Below, piece after piece: positions 34,401 to 47,500 of a stretch of 64,000 nucleotides of DNA. Numbering within the stretch: position 1 is the first letter of the stretch; each line of letters starts with the position of its first letter. The stretch is from positions 194,427,887-194,491,886 of the forward strand of contig OV050030.1 of NCBI GenBank assembly GCA_920105625.2, given 5' to 3'. Source of the DNA: Clusia tigrina (taxonomy: Eukaryota > Arthropoda > Insecta > Diptera > Clusiidae). A model generated the notes under the pieces. That model made no database searches and was not told the origin of the DNA. It saw nothing but the letters and a program-made list of their open reading frames with translations. The position numbers and the translations under genes are program-made.

Positions 34401-35900
34401 GATTGGGGGGTCTGCTGCCTTCTCTATGCCTGTATCTACGCCTATCTGCCTCAGTCGGCGTCTCAATCGGCGTCGCTGTAGGCTTGTCAGTCGCTGTCTA
34501 TTGGGGGGGTCTGCTGCCTTCTCTATGCCTATATCTACCCCTATCTGCCTCAGTTGGCGTCGCAGCCTCTGTCAGCGTCTTTGTAGGCGTCTCAGTCGCT
34601 GCTGCTGTCGATTGGGAGTGTCTGCTGCGGTCTCTATGCCTATATCTACCCCAATCTGCTTCCGTCGGCGTCTCAGTCGGCGTCGCAGCCTCTGTAAGCA
34701 TCTCTGTAGGCGTCTCAGTAGCTGCCGTTGTCGATTGGGGGTTTGCTGCCTTCTCTATGCCTATATCTACCCCTATCCGCCTTAGTCGGCTTCTCAGTCG
34801 GCGTCTCAGTCGGCGTCGCAGCCTCTGTCAGCGTCTCAGTAGCTGCCGCTGTAGATTGGGGGGTCTGCTGCCTTCTCTATGCCTATATCTTCCCCTATCC
34901 GCCTCAGTCGGCGTCGCACCCTCTGTCAGCGCCTCTGTAGGCGTCGCAGTCGCTGCCGCAGTCGATTGGGGGGTCTGCTGCCATCTCTATGCCTATATCT
35001 ACCCCTATCTGCCTCAGTCGGCATCGCAGCCTCTGTCAGCGTCTCTGTAGGCGTCTCAGTAGCAGTCACTGCCGCTGTCGAGTGGGGGGGTCTGCTGCCT
35101 TCTCTATGCCTATAACTACCCCTATCTGCCTCAGTCGGCGTCTCAGTCGGCTTCGCAGCCTCTTTCAGCGTCTCTGTAGGTGTCTCAGTCATTGCCGCTG
35201 TCGATTGGGGGATCTGCTGCCTTCTCTATGCCTATATCTTCCCCTATCTGCCTCAGATGGCGTCTCAGTCGGCGTCGCAGCCTCTGTCAGCGTCTCTGTA
35301 GGCGTCTCAGTCGCTGCCGTTGTCGATTGGGGGGGTCTGCTGCCTGCTTTATGCCTATATCTACCCCTATCTGCCTCAGTCGGCGTCTCAGTCGGCGTCG
35401 CAGGCTCTGTCAGCGTCTCTGTAGGCGTCTCAGTCGCTGCCGCTATCGATTGGGGTGTTCTGCTGCCTTCTCTATGCCAATATCTACCCCTATCTGCCTC
35501 AGTCGGAGGTCTCAGCCGGCGTCTCAGTTGATTCCGCTGTCGATTGGGGGGGTCTGCTGCCGTCTCTATGCCTATAGCTACCCCTATCTGCCTCAGTCGG
35601 CGTCTCAGTCGGCGTCGCAGCCTCTGTCAGCATATCTGTACGCGTCTCAGTCGCTGCCGCTGTCGATTGGGGGGTCTGCTGCCTTCTCTATGCCTTTATC
35701 TACCCCTTCCTTCTTCAGTCGGCGTCTCAGTCGGCGCCGCAGCCTCTGTCAGCGTCTCTGTAGGCGTCTCAGTCGCTGCCGCTGTGGATTGGGAGGTCTG
35801 CTGCTTTCTCTATGCTTATATCTACCCCTGTCTGCCTCAGTCGGTGTCTCAGTCGGCGTCGCAGCCTCTGTCAGCGTCTCTGTAGGCGTCTCAGTCGCTG
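31440..35900 (+). repeat. Higher-order repeat in block C, two copies ~2.72 kb apart
   Basis: Monomers from about 31440 to 33180 recur in the same order at about 34160-35900. Offsets are constant at 2720-2723 bp: for example 31778 versus 34498, 32159 versus 34879, 32458 versus 35180 and 33089 versus 35812. The interval between the copies holds a related but rearranged set, with a local 1337-bp repeat (32733 versus 34070). Substitutions between copies are few, suggesting recent amplification. Confidence 0.78.
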
Positions 35901-37714
35901 CCGCTGTCGATTGGGGGTGTGCTGCCTTCTCTATGCCAACATCTACCCCTATCCGCCCCAGTCGGCGTCTCAGCCGGCGTCTCAGTCGGCGTCGCAGCCT
36001 CTGTTAGCGTCTCTGTACGCGTCTCAGGCGATGCCGCTGTCGATTGGGGGGGTTTGCTGCCTTCTATATGCCTGTATCTACGCCTATCTGCCTCAGTCGG
36101 CGTCTCAATCGGCGTCGCTGTAGGCGTGTCAGTCGCTGTCTATTGGGGGGGGTCTGCTGCCTTCTCTATGCCTATATCCACCACTATCTGCCTCAGTTGG
36201 CGTCGCAGCCTCTGTCAGCGTCTTTGTAGGCGTCTCAGTCGCTGCCGCTGTCGATTGGGGCTGTGCTGCGGTCTCTATGCCTATATCCACCCCTATCTGC
36301 TTCCGTCGGCGTCTCAGTCGGCGTCGCAGCCTCTGTCAGCATCTCTGTAGGCGTCTCAGTAGCTGCCGCTGTCGATTGGAGGTCTGCTGCCTTCTCGATG
36401 CCTATATCTACCCCTATCCGCCCCAGTCGGCGTCTCAGTCGGCGTCTCAGTCGGCGTCTCAGTCGGCGTCGCAGCCTCTGTCAGCGTCTCAGTAGCTGCC
36501 GCTGTAGATTGGGGGGTTTGCTGCCTTCTCTATGCCTATATCTTCCCCTATCCGCCTCAGTCGGCGTCGCAACCTCTGTCAGCGCCTCTGTAGGCGTCGC
36601 AGTCGCTGCCGCAGTCGATAGGGGGTCTGCTGCCATCTCTATGCCTATATCTACCCCTACCTGCCTCAGTCGGCATCGCAGCCTCTGTCAGCGTCTCAGT
36701 AGCAGTCACTGCCGCTGTCGATTGGGGGGTCTGCTGCCTTCTCTATGCCTATATCTACCCCTAACTTCCTCAGTCGGCATCTCAGTCGGCGCCGCAGCCT
36801 CTTTCAGCGTCTCTATAGGCGTCTCAGTCATTGCCGCTGTCGATTGAGGGGTCTGCTGCCTTCTCTATGCCTATATCTTCCCCTATCTGCTTCAGTTGGG
36901 GTCTCAGTCGGCGTCGCAGCCTCTGTCAGCGTCTCTGTAGGCGTCTCAGTCGCTGCCGCTGTCGATTGGGGGGTCTGCTGCCTTCTCTATGCCAGTATCT
37001 ACCCCTACCTGCTTCAGTCGGCGTCTCAGTCGGCGCCGCAGCCTCTGTCAGCGTCTCTGTATGCGTCTCAGGCGATGCCGCTGTCGATTGGGGGTCTGAT
37101 GCCTTCTCTGTGCCTATATCTACCCCTATCTGCCTCAGTCGGCGTCTCAGCCGGCGTCTCAGTTGATTCCGCTGTCGTTTGGGGGGGTCTGCTGCCGTCT
37201 CTATGCCTATATCTACCCCTATCTGCCTCAGTCGGCATCTCAGTCGGCGTCGCAGCCTCTGTCAGCATCTCTGTACGCGTCTCAGTCGCTGCCGCTATCG
37301 ATTGGGGGGTCAGCTGCCTTCTCTATGCCAGTATCTACCCCTACCTGCTTCAGTCGGCGTCTCAGTCGGCGCCGCAGCCTCTGTCAGCGTCTCTGTATGC
37401 GTCTCAGGCGATGCCGCTGTCGATTGGGGGTCTGATGCCTTCTCTGTGCCTATATCTACCCCTATCTGCCTCAGTCGGCGTCTCAGTCGGCGTCGCAGCC
37501 TCTGTAAGCGTCTCTGTAGGCGTCTCAGTCGCTGCCACTGTGGATTGGGAGGTCTGCTGCTTTCTCTATGCTTATATCTACCCCTGTCTGCCTCAGTCGG
37601 AGTCTCAGTCGGCGTCGCAGCCTCTGTCAGCGTCTCTGTAGGCGTCTCAGTCGCTGCCGCTGTCGATTGGGGGTCTGCTGCCTTCTCTATGCCTATATCT
37701 ACCCCTATCCGCTC

Positions 37715-37786
37715 CAGTCGGCGTCTCAGTCGGCGTCTCAGTCGGCGTCTCAGTCGGCGTCTCAGTCGGCGTCTCAGTCGGCGTCG
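37715..37786 (+). repeat. 12-bp repeat expansion, six units
   Basis: Five perfect copies of CAGTCGGCGTCT and one ending in GTCG, following the CCGCTC variant of the preceding T-rich part. Confidence 0.9.
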
Positions 37787-40700
37787 CAGCCTCTGTCAGC
37801 GTCTCTGTACGCGTCTCAGGCTATGCCGCTGTCGATTGGGGGGTCTGCTGCCTTCTCTATGCCTGTATCTACGCCTATCTGCCTCAGTCGGCGTCTCAGT
37901 CGACGTCTCAGCCGGCGTCGCAGCCACTGTCAGCGACTTTGTATGCGTCTCAGTAGCTGCCGCTGCCGATTAGGGGTCTGCTGCTTTCTTTATGCCTTTA
38001 TCTACTCCTGTCTGCCTCAGTCGGCGTTTCAGTCGGCGTCGCAGCCTCTGTAAGCGTTTCTCTACGCGTCTCAGGCGATGCCGCTGTCGATTGGGGTGTC
38101 TGCCGCCTTCTCTATGCCTGTATCTACGCCTATCTGCCTCAGTTGGGGTCTCAGTCGGCATCGCAGCCTCTGTCAGCGTCTCTGTAGGCGTCTCAGTGGC
38201 TGCCGCTGTCGATTGGGGGGTCTGCTGCCTTCTCAATGCCTATATCTACCCCTATCTTCCTCAGTCGGCGTCTCAGTCGGCGCCGCAGCCTCTTTCAGCG
38301 TCTCTATAGGCGTCACAGTCATTGCCGCTGTCGATTGAGGGATCGGCTGCCTTCTCTATGCCTATATCTTCCCCTATCTGATTCAGTTGGGGTCTCAGTC
38401 GGCGTCGCAGCCTCTGTAAGCGTCTCTGTAGGCGTCTCAGTCGCTGCCGCTGTGGATTGGGAGGTCTGCTACTTTCTCTATGCTTATATCTACCCCTGTC
38501 TGCCTCAGTCTTAGTCTCAGTCGGCGTTGCAGCCTCTGTCAGCGTCTCTGTAGACGTCTCAGTCGCTGCCGCTGTCGATTGGGGGTCTGCTGCCTTCTCT
38601 ATGCCTATATCTACCCCTATCCGCCCCAGTCGGCGTCTCAGTCGGCGTCTCAGTCGGCGTCGCAGCCTCTGTCAGCGTCTCTGTACGCGTCTCAGGCGAT
38701 GCCGCTGTCGATTGGGGGGTCTGCTGCCTTCTATATGCCTGTATCTACGCCTATCTGCCTCAGTCGGCGTCTCAATCGGCGTCGCTGTAGGCGTGTCAGT
38801 CGCTGTCTATTGGCTGGGTCTGCTGCCTTCTCTATGCCTATATCCACCACTATCTGCCTCAGTTGGCGTCGCAGCCTCTGTCAGCGTCTTTGTAGGCGTC
38901 TCAGTCGCTGCCGCTGTCGATTGGGGGTGTCTGCTGCGGTCTCTATGCCTATATCCACCCCTATCTGCTTCCGTCGGCGTCTCAGTCGGCGTCGCAGCCT
39001 CTGTCAGCATCTCTGTAGGCGTCTCAGTAGCTGCCGCTGTCGATTGGGGGTCTGCTGCCTTCTCGATGCCTATATCTACCCCTATCCGCCCCAGTCGGCG
39101 TCTCAGTCGGCGTCTCAGTCGGCGTCGCAGCCTCTGTCAGCGTCTCAGTAGCTGCCGCTGTTGATTGGGGGGTTTGCTGCCTTCTCTATGCCTATATCTT
39201 CCCCTATCCGCCTCAGTCGGCGTCGCAACCTCTGTCAGCGCCTCTGTAGGCGTCGCAGTCGCTGCCGCAGTCGATTGGGGGGTCTGCTGCCATCTGTATG
39301 CCTATATCTACCCCTATCTGCCTCAGTCGGCATCGCAGCCTCTGTCAGCGTCTCTGTAGGCGTCTCAGTAGCAGTCACTGCCGCTGTCGAGTGGGGGGTC
39401 TGCTGCCTTCTCTATGCCTATAACTACCCCTATCTGCCTCAGTCGGCGTCTCAGTCGGCTTCGCAGCCTCTTTCAGCGTCTCTGTAGGCGTCTCAGTCAT
39501 TGCCGCTGTCGATTGGGGGGTCTGCTGCCTTCTCTATGCCTATATCTTCCCCTATCTGCCTCAGATGGCGTCTCAGTCGGCGTCGCAGCCTCTGTCAGCG
39601 TCTCTGTAGGCGTCTCAGTCGCTGCCGTTGTCGATTGGGGGGTCTGCTGCCTGCTTTATGCCTATATCTACCCCTATCTGCCTCAGTCGGCGTCTCAGTC
39701 GGCGTCGCAGCCTCTGTCAGCGTCTCTGTAGGCGTCTCATCGCTGCCGCTGTCGATTGGGGTGGTCTGCTGCCTTCTCTATGCCAATATCTACCCCTATC
39801 TGCCTCAGTCGGCGTCTCAGCCGGCGTCTCAGTTGATTCCGCTGTCGATTGGGGGGGTCTGCTGCCGTCTCTATGCCTATATCTACCCCTATCTGCCTCA
39901 GTCGGCGTCTCAGTCGGCGTCGCAGCCTCTGTCAGCATCTCTGTACGCGTCTCAGTCGCTGCCGCTATCGATTGAGGGGTCTGCTGCCTTCTCTATGCCT
40001 GTATCTACCCCTACCTGCTTCAGTCGGCGTCTCAGTCGGCGCCGCAGCCTCTGTCAGCGTCTCTGTACGCGTCTCAGGCGATGCCGCTGTCGATTGGGGG
40101 TCTGATGCCTTCTCTATGCCTATATCTACCCCTATCTGCCTCAGTCGGCGTCTCAGTCGGCGTCGCAGCCTCTGTAAGCGTCTCTGTAGGCGTCTCAGTC
40201 GCTGCCGCTGTGGATTGGGAGGTCTGCTGCTTTCTCTATGCTTATATCTACCCCTGTCTGCCTCAGTCGGAGTCTCAGTCGGCGTCGCAGCCTCTGTCAG
40301 CGTCTCTGTAGGCGTCTCAGTCGCTGCCGCTGTCGATTGGGCGTCTGCTGCCTTCTCTATGCCTATATCTACCCCTATCCGCCCCAGTCGGCGTCTCAGT
40401 CGCCGTCTCAGTCGGCGTCTCTGTACCCGTCTCAGGCGATGCCGCTGTCGATTGGGGGGTCTGCTGCCTTCTCTATGCCTGTATCTACGCCTATGTGCCT
40501 CAGTCGGCGTCTCAGTCGACGTCTCAGTCGGTGTCGCAGCCACTGTCAGCGACTTTGTATGCGTCTCAGTAGCTGCCGCTGCCGATTAGGGGTCTGCTGC
40601 TTTCTTTATGCCTATATCTACTCCTGTCTGCCTCAGTCGGTGTTTCAGTCGGCGTCGCAGCCTCTGTCAGCGTTTCTCTAAGCGTCTCAGGCGATGCCGC

Positions 40701-41471
40701 TGTCGATTGGGGTGTCTGCCGCCTTCTCTATGCCTGTATCTACGCCTATCTGCCTCAGTTGGGGTCTCAGTCGGCATCGCAGCCTCTGTTAGCGTCTCTG
40801 TAGGCGTCTCAGTGGCTGCCGCTGTCGATTGGGGGGTCTGCTGCCTTCTCTATGCTTATATCTACCCGTGTCTTCCTCAGTCGGCGTCTCAGTCGGCGCC
40901 GCAGCCTCTTTCAGCGTCTCTATAGGCGTCTCAGTCATTGCCGCTGTCGATTGAGGGGTCTGCTGCCTTCTCTATGCCTATATCTTCCCCTATCTGCTTC
41001 AGTTGGGGTCTCTGTCGGCGTCGCAGCCTCTGTAAGCGCCTCTGTAGGCGTCTCAGTCGCTGCCGCTGTGGATTGGGAGGTCTGCTGCTTTCTCTATGCT
41101 TATATCTACCCGTGTTGTCCTCAGTCGACGTCGCAGCCTCTGTCAGCGTCTCAGTCATTGCCGCTGTCGATTGAGGGGTCTGCTGCCTTCTCTATGCCTA
41201 TATCTACCCCTATCTGCCTCAGTCGGCGTCTCAGTCGGCGTCGCAGCCTCTGTCAGCATCTCTGTAGGCGTCTCAGTTGCTACCGCTGTCGATTGTGGGT
41301 CTGCTGCCTTCTCTATGCCTATATCTACCCCTATCCGCCCCAGTCGGCGTCTCAGTCGGCGTCTCAGTCGGCGTCTCAGCCGGCGTCGCAGCCTCTGTCA
41401 GCGTCTCTGTAGGCGTTTCAGTAGCTGCCGCGGTCGATTGGGGGTCTGTTGCTTTCCCTATATCTACTCCT

Positions 41472-41543
41472 GTCGGCGTCTCAGTCGGCGTCTCAGTCGG
41501 CGTCTCAGTCGGCGTTTCAGTCGGCGTCTCAGTCGGCGTCGCA
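41472..41543 (+). repeat. 12-bp repeat expansion, six units
   Basis: Six units of GTCGGCGTCTCA type, the fourth with GTCGGCGTTTCA, placed after the short-monomer marker CTATATCTACTCCT. Other copies of this marker have one to three units. Confidence 0.88.
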
Positions 41544-44500
41544 GCCTCTGTCAGCGTGTCTGTAGGCGTTTCAGTAGCTGCCGCGGTCAATTGGGGGTCT
41601 GCTGCTTTCCCTATATCTACTCCTGTCTGCCTCAGTCGGCGTCTCAGTCGGCGTCGCAGCCTCTGTCAGCGTCTATCTACGCGTCTCAGACGATGCCGCT
41701 GTTGATTGGGGGGTTTGCTGCCTTCTCTATGCCTGTATCTACGCCTATCTTCCTCAGTCGGCGTCTCAGTCCTCGTCGCTGCAGGCGTCTCAGGCGGTGT
41801 CGATTGGGGGGTCTGCTGCCTTCTCTATGCCTATATCTACCGCTATCTGCCTCAGTCGGCATCGCAGCCTCTGTCAGCGTCTCTGTAGGCGTCTCAGTAG
41901 CAGTCACTGCCGCTGTCGAGTGGGGGGTCTGCTGCCTTCTCTATGCCTATAACTACCCCTATCTGCCTCAGTCGGTGTCTCAGTCGTCTTCGCAGCCTCT
42001 TTCAGCGTCTCTGTAGGCGTCTCAGTCATTGCCGCTGTCGATTGGGGGGTCTGCTGCCATCTCTATGCCTATATCTTCCCCTATCTGCCTCAGATGGCGT
42101 CTCAGTCGGCGTCGCAGCCTCTGTCAGCGTCTCTGTAGGCGTCTCAGTCGCTGCCGTCATCGATTGGGGGGTCTGCTGCCTGCTTTATGCCTATATCTAC
42201 CCCTATCTGCCTCAGTCGGCGTCTCAGTCGGCGTCTCAATCGGCGTCGCAGCCTCTGTCAGCGTCTCTGTAGGCGTCTCAGTCGCTGCCGCTGTCGATAG
42301 GGGTGATCTGCTGCCTTCTCTATGCCAATATCTACCCCTATCTGCCTCAGTCGGCGTCTCAGCCGGCGTCTCAGTCTATTCCGCTGTCGATTGGGGGGGT
42401 CTGATGCCGTCTCTATGCCTATATCTACCCCTATCTGCCTCATTCGGCGTCTCAGTCGGCGTCTCAGTCGGCGTCGAAGCCTCTGTCAGCATCTCTGTAC
42501 GCGTCTCAGTCGCTGCCGCTGTCGATTGGGTGGTCTGCTGCCTTCTCTATGCCTGTATCTACCCCTACCTGCTTCAGCCGGCGTCTCAGTCGGCGTCGCA
42601 GCCTCTGTCAGCATCTCTGTAGGCGTCTCAGTAGCTGCCGCTGTCGATTGGGGATCTGCTGCCTTCTCTATGCCTATATCTTCCCCTATCCACCTCAGTC
42701 GGCGTCGCAACCTCTGTCAGCGCATCTGTACGCGTCTCAGTCGCTGCCGCTGTCGATTGGGTGGTCTGCTGCCTTCTCTATGCCTGTATCTACCCCTACC
42801 TGCTTCAGCCGGCGTCTCAGTCGGCGTCGCAGCCTCTGTCAGCATCTCTGTAGGCGTCTCAGTTATTGCCGCTGTCGATTGAGGGGTCTGCTGCCTTCTC
42901 TATGCCTATATCTTCCCCTATCTGCCTCAGATGGGGCCTCAGTCGGCGTCGCAGCCTCTGTAAGCGTCTCTGTAGGCGTCTCAGTCGCTGCCTCTGTGGA
43001 TTGGGAGGTCTGCACCTTTCTCTATGCTTATATCTACCTGTGTCTTCCTCAGTCGGAGTCTCAGTCGGCGTCGCAGCCTCTGTCAGCGTCTCTGTAGGCG
43101 TCTCAGTCGCTGCCGCTGTCGATTGGGGGTCTGCTGCCTTCTCTATGCCTATATCTACCCCTTTCCGCCCCAGTCGGCGTCTCAGTCGGCATCTCAGTCG
43201 GTGTCGCAGCCTCTGTCAGCGTCTCTGTAGGCGTTTCAGTAGCTGCCGCGGTCGATTGGGGTCTGCTGCTTTCCCTATATCTACTCCTGTCGGCGTCTCC
43301 GTCGGCGTCGCAGCCTCTGTCAGCGTCTCTTTAGGCGTTTCAGTAGCTGCCGCGGTCAATTGGGGGTCTGCTGCTTTCCCTATATCTACTCCTGTCTGCC
43401 TCAGTCGGCGTCTCAGTCGGCATCGCAGCCTCTGTCAGCGTCTCTGTAGGCGTCTCAGTCTCTGCCGCTGTCGATTGGGGTGGTCTGCTGCCTTCTCTAT
43501 GCCAATATCTACCCCTATCTGCCTCAGTCGGCGTCTCAGCCGGCGTCTCAGTTGATTCCGCTGTCGATTGGGGGGGTCTGCTGCCGTCTCTACGCCTATA
43601 TCTACCCCTATCTGCCTCAGTCGGCGTCTCAGGCGGCGTCGCAGCCTCTGTCAGCGTCTCTGTAGGCGTCGCAGTCGCTACCGCAGTCGATTGGGGGGTC
43701 TGCTGCCATCTCTATGCCTATATCTACCCCTATCTTCCTCAGTCGGCGTCTCAGTCGGCGCCGCAGCCTCTTTCAGCGTCTCTATAGGCGTCTCAGTCAT
43801 TGCCGCTGTCGATTGAGGGGTCTGCTGCCTTCTCTATGCCTATATATTTCCCTATCTGCCACAGTTGGGGTCTCAGTCGGCGTCGCAGCCTCTGTAAGCG
43901 TCTCTGTAGGCGTCTCAGTCGCTGCCGCTGTCGATTGGGGGTCTGCTGCCTTCTCTATGCCTATATCTACCCCTATCCGCCCCAGTCGGCGTCTCAGTTG
44001 GCGTCTCAGTCGGCGTCGCAGCCTCTGTCAGCGTCTCTGATGGCGTTTCAGTACCTGCCGCGGTCGATTGGGGGTCTGCTGCTTTCCCTATATCTACTCC
44101 TGTCGGCGTCTCAGTCGGCGTCTCAGTCGGCGTCACAGCCTCTGTCACCGTCTATCTACGCATCTGAGACGATGCCGCTGTTGATTGGGGGGTATGCTGC
44201 CTTCTCTATGCCTATATCTACCCCTATCTGCTTCAGTCGGCATCGCAGCCTCTGTCAGTGTCTCTGTAGGCGTCTAAGTAGCAGTCACTGCCGCTGTCGA
44301 GTGGGTGGTCTGCTGCCTTCTCTATGCCTATAACTACCCCTATCTGCCTCAGTCGGCGTCTCAGTCGGCTTCGCAGCCTCTTTCAGCGTCTCTGTAGGCG
44401 TCTCAGTCATTGCCGCTGTCGATTGGGGGGTCTGCTGCCTTCTCTATGCCTATATCTTCCCCTATCTGCCTCAGATGGCGTTTCAGTCGGCGTCGCAGCC

Positions 44501-47500
44501 CCTGTCAGCGTCTCTGTAGGCGTCTCAGTCGCTGCCGTTGTCGATTGGGGGGGTCTGCTGCCTGCTTTATGCCTATATCTACCCCTATCTGCCTCAGGCG
44601 GCGTCTCAGTCGGCGTCGCAGCCTCTGTCAGCGTCTCTGTAGGCGTCTCAGTCGCTGCCGCTGTCGATTGTGGTGGTCTGCTGCTTTCTCTATGCCAATA
44701 TCTACCCCTATCTGCCTCAGTCGGCGTCTCAGCCGGCGTCTCAGTTGATTCCGCTGTCGATTGGGGGGGTCTGCTGCCGTCTCTATGCCTATATCTACCC
44801 CTATCTGCCTCAGTCGGCGTCTCAGTCGGCGTCGCAGCCTCTGTCAGCATCTCTGTACGCGTCTCAGTCGCTGCCGCTGTCGATTGGGTGGTCTGCTGCC
44901 TTCTCTATGCCTGTATCTACCCCTACCTGCTTCAGTCGGCGTCTCAGTCGGCGTCGCAGCCTCTGTAAGCGGCTCTGTAGGCGTCTCAGTCACTGCCGCT
45001 GTCGATTGGGGGGTCTGCTGCCTTCTCTATGCCTGTATCTACGCCTATCTGCCTCAGTCGCCGTCTCACTCGACGTCTCAGTCGGCGTCGCAGCCACTGT
45101 CAGCGACTTTGTATGCGTCTCAGTATCTGCCGCTGCCGATTAGGGGTCTGCTGCTTTCTTTATGCCTATATCTACTCCTGTCTGCCTCAGTCGGCGTTTC
45201 AGTCGGCGTCGCAGCCTCTGTCAGCGTTTCTCTACGCGTCTCAGGCGATGCCGCTGTCGATTGGGGTGTCTGCCGCCTTCTCTATGCCTATATCTACGCC
45301 TATCTGCCTCCGTTGGGGTCTCAGTCGGCATCGCAGCCTCTGTCAGCGTCTCTGTAGGCGTCTCAGTGGCTGCCGCTGTCGATTGGGGGGTCTGCTGCCT
45401 TCTCTATGCCTATATCTACCCCTAACTTCCTCAGTCGGCATCTCAGTCGGCGCCGCAGCCTCTTTCAGCGTCTCTATAGGCGTCTCAGTCATTGCCGCTG
45501 TCGATTGAGGGGTCTGCTGCCTTCTCTATGCCTATATCTTCCCCTATCTGCTTCAGTTGGGGTCTCAGTCGGCGTCGCAGCCTCTGTCAGCGTCTCTGTA
45601 GGCGTCTCAGTCGCTGCCGCTGTCGATTGGGGGGTCTGCTGCCTTCTCTATGCCTGTATCTACGCCTATCTGCCTCAGTCGGCGTCTCAGTCGACGTCTC
45701 AGCCGGCGTCGCAGCCACTGTCAGCGACTTTGTATGCGTCTCAGTAGCTGCCGCTGCCGATTAGGGGTCTGCTGCTTTCTTTATGCCTATATCTACTCCT
45801 GTCTGCCTCAGTCGGCGTTTCAGTCGGCGTCGCAGCCTCTGTCAGCGTTTCTCTAAGCGTCTCAGGCGATGCCGCTGTCGATTGGGGTGTCTGCCGCCTT
45901 CTCTATGCCTGTATCTACGCCTATCTGCCTCTGTTGGGGTCTCAGTCGGCATCGCAGCCTCTGTAAGCGTCTCTGTAGGCGTCTCAGTCGCTGCCGCTGT
46001 GGATTGGGAGGTCTGCTGCTTTCTCTATGCTTATATCTACCCCTGTCTGCCTCAGTCGGAGTCTCAGTCGGCGTCGCAGCCTCTGTCAGCGTCTCTGTAC
46101 GCGTCTCAGGCGATGCCGCTGTCGATTGGGGGGTCTGCTGCCTTCTATATGCCTGTATCTACGCCTATCTGCCTCAGTCGGCGTCTCAATCGGCGTCGCT
46201 GTAGGCGTGTCAGTCGCTGTCTATTGGGTGGGTCTGCTGCCTTCTCTATGCCTATATCCACCACTATCTGCCTCAGTTGGCGTCGCAGCCTCTTTCAGCG
46301 TCTTTGTAGGCGTCTCAGTCGCTGCCGCTGTCGATTGGGGGTGTCTGCTGCGGTCTCTATGCCTATATCCACCCCTATCTGCTTCCGTCGGCGTCTCAGT
46401 CGGCGTCGCAGCCTCTGTCAGCATCTCTGTAGGCGTCTCAGTAGCTGCCGCTGTCGATTGGGGGTCTGCTGCCTTCTCGATGCCTATATCTACCCCTATC
46501 CGCCCCAGTCGGCGTCTCAGTCGGCGTCGCAGCCTCTGTCAGCGTCTCAGTAGCTGCCGCTGTTGATTGGATATCTACCCCTATCTGCCTTTGTCGGCAT
46601 CGCAGCCTCTGTCAGCGTCTCTCTAGGCGTCTCAGTAGCAGTCACTGCCGCTGTCGAGTGGGGGGTCTGCTGCCTTCTCTATGCCTATAACTACCCCTAT
46701 CTGCCTCACTCGGCGTCTCAGTCGGCTTCGCAGCCTCTTTCAGCGTCTCTGTAGGCGTCTCAGTCATTGCCGCTGTCGATTGGGGGGTCTGCTGCCTTCT
46801 CTATGCCTATATCTTCCCCTATCTGCCTCAGATGGCGTCTCAGTCGGCGTCGCAGCCTCTGTCAGCGTCTCTGTAGGCGTCTCAGTCGCTGCCGTTGTCG
46901 ATTGGGGGGTCTGCTGCCTGCTTTATGCCTATATCTACCCCTACCTGCCTCAGTCGGCGTCTCAGTCGGCGTCGCAGCCTCTGTCAGCGTCTCTGTAGGC
47001 GTCTCAGTCGCTGCCGCTGTCGATTGGGGTGGTCTGCTGCCTTCTCTATGCCAATATCTACCCCTGTCTGCCTCAGTCGGCGTCTCAGCCGGCGTCTCAG
47101 TTGATTCCTCTGTCGATTGGGGGGGTCTGCTGCCGTCTCTATGCCTATATCTACCCCTATCTGCCTCAGTCGGCGTCTCAGTCGGCGTCGCAGCCTCTGT
47201 CAGCGTCTCTGTAGGCGTCTCAGTCATTGCCGCTGTCGATTGGGGGGTCTGCTGCCTTCTCTATGCCTATATCTTCCCCTATCTGCCTCAGATGGCGTCT
47301 CAGTCGGCGTCGCAGCCTCTGTCAGCGTCTCTGTAGGCGTCTCAGTCGCTGCCGTTGTCGATTGGGGGGGTCTGCTGCCTGCTTTATGCCTATATCTACG
47401 ACTATCTGCCTCAGTCGGCGTCTCAGTCGGCGTCGCAGCCTCTATCAGCGTCTCTGTAGGCGTCTCAGTCTCTGCCGCTGTCGATTGGGGTGGTCTGCTG

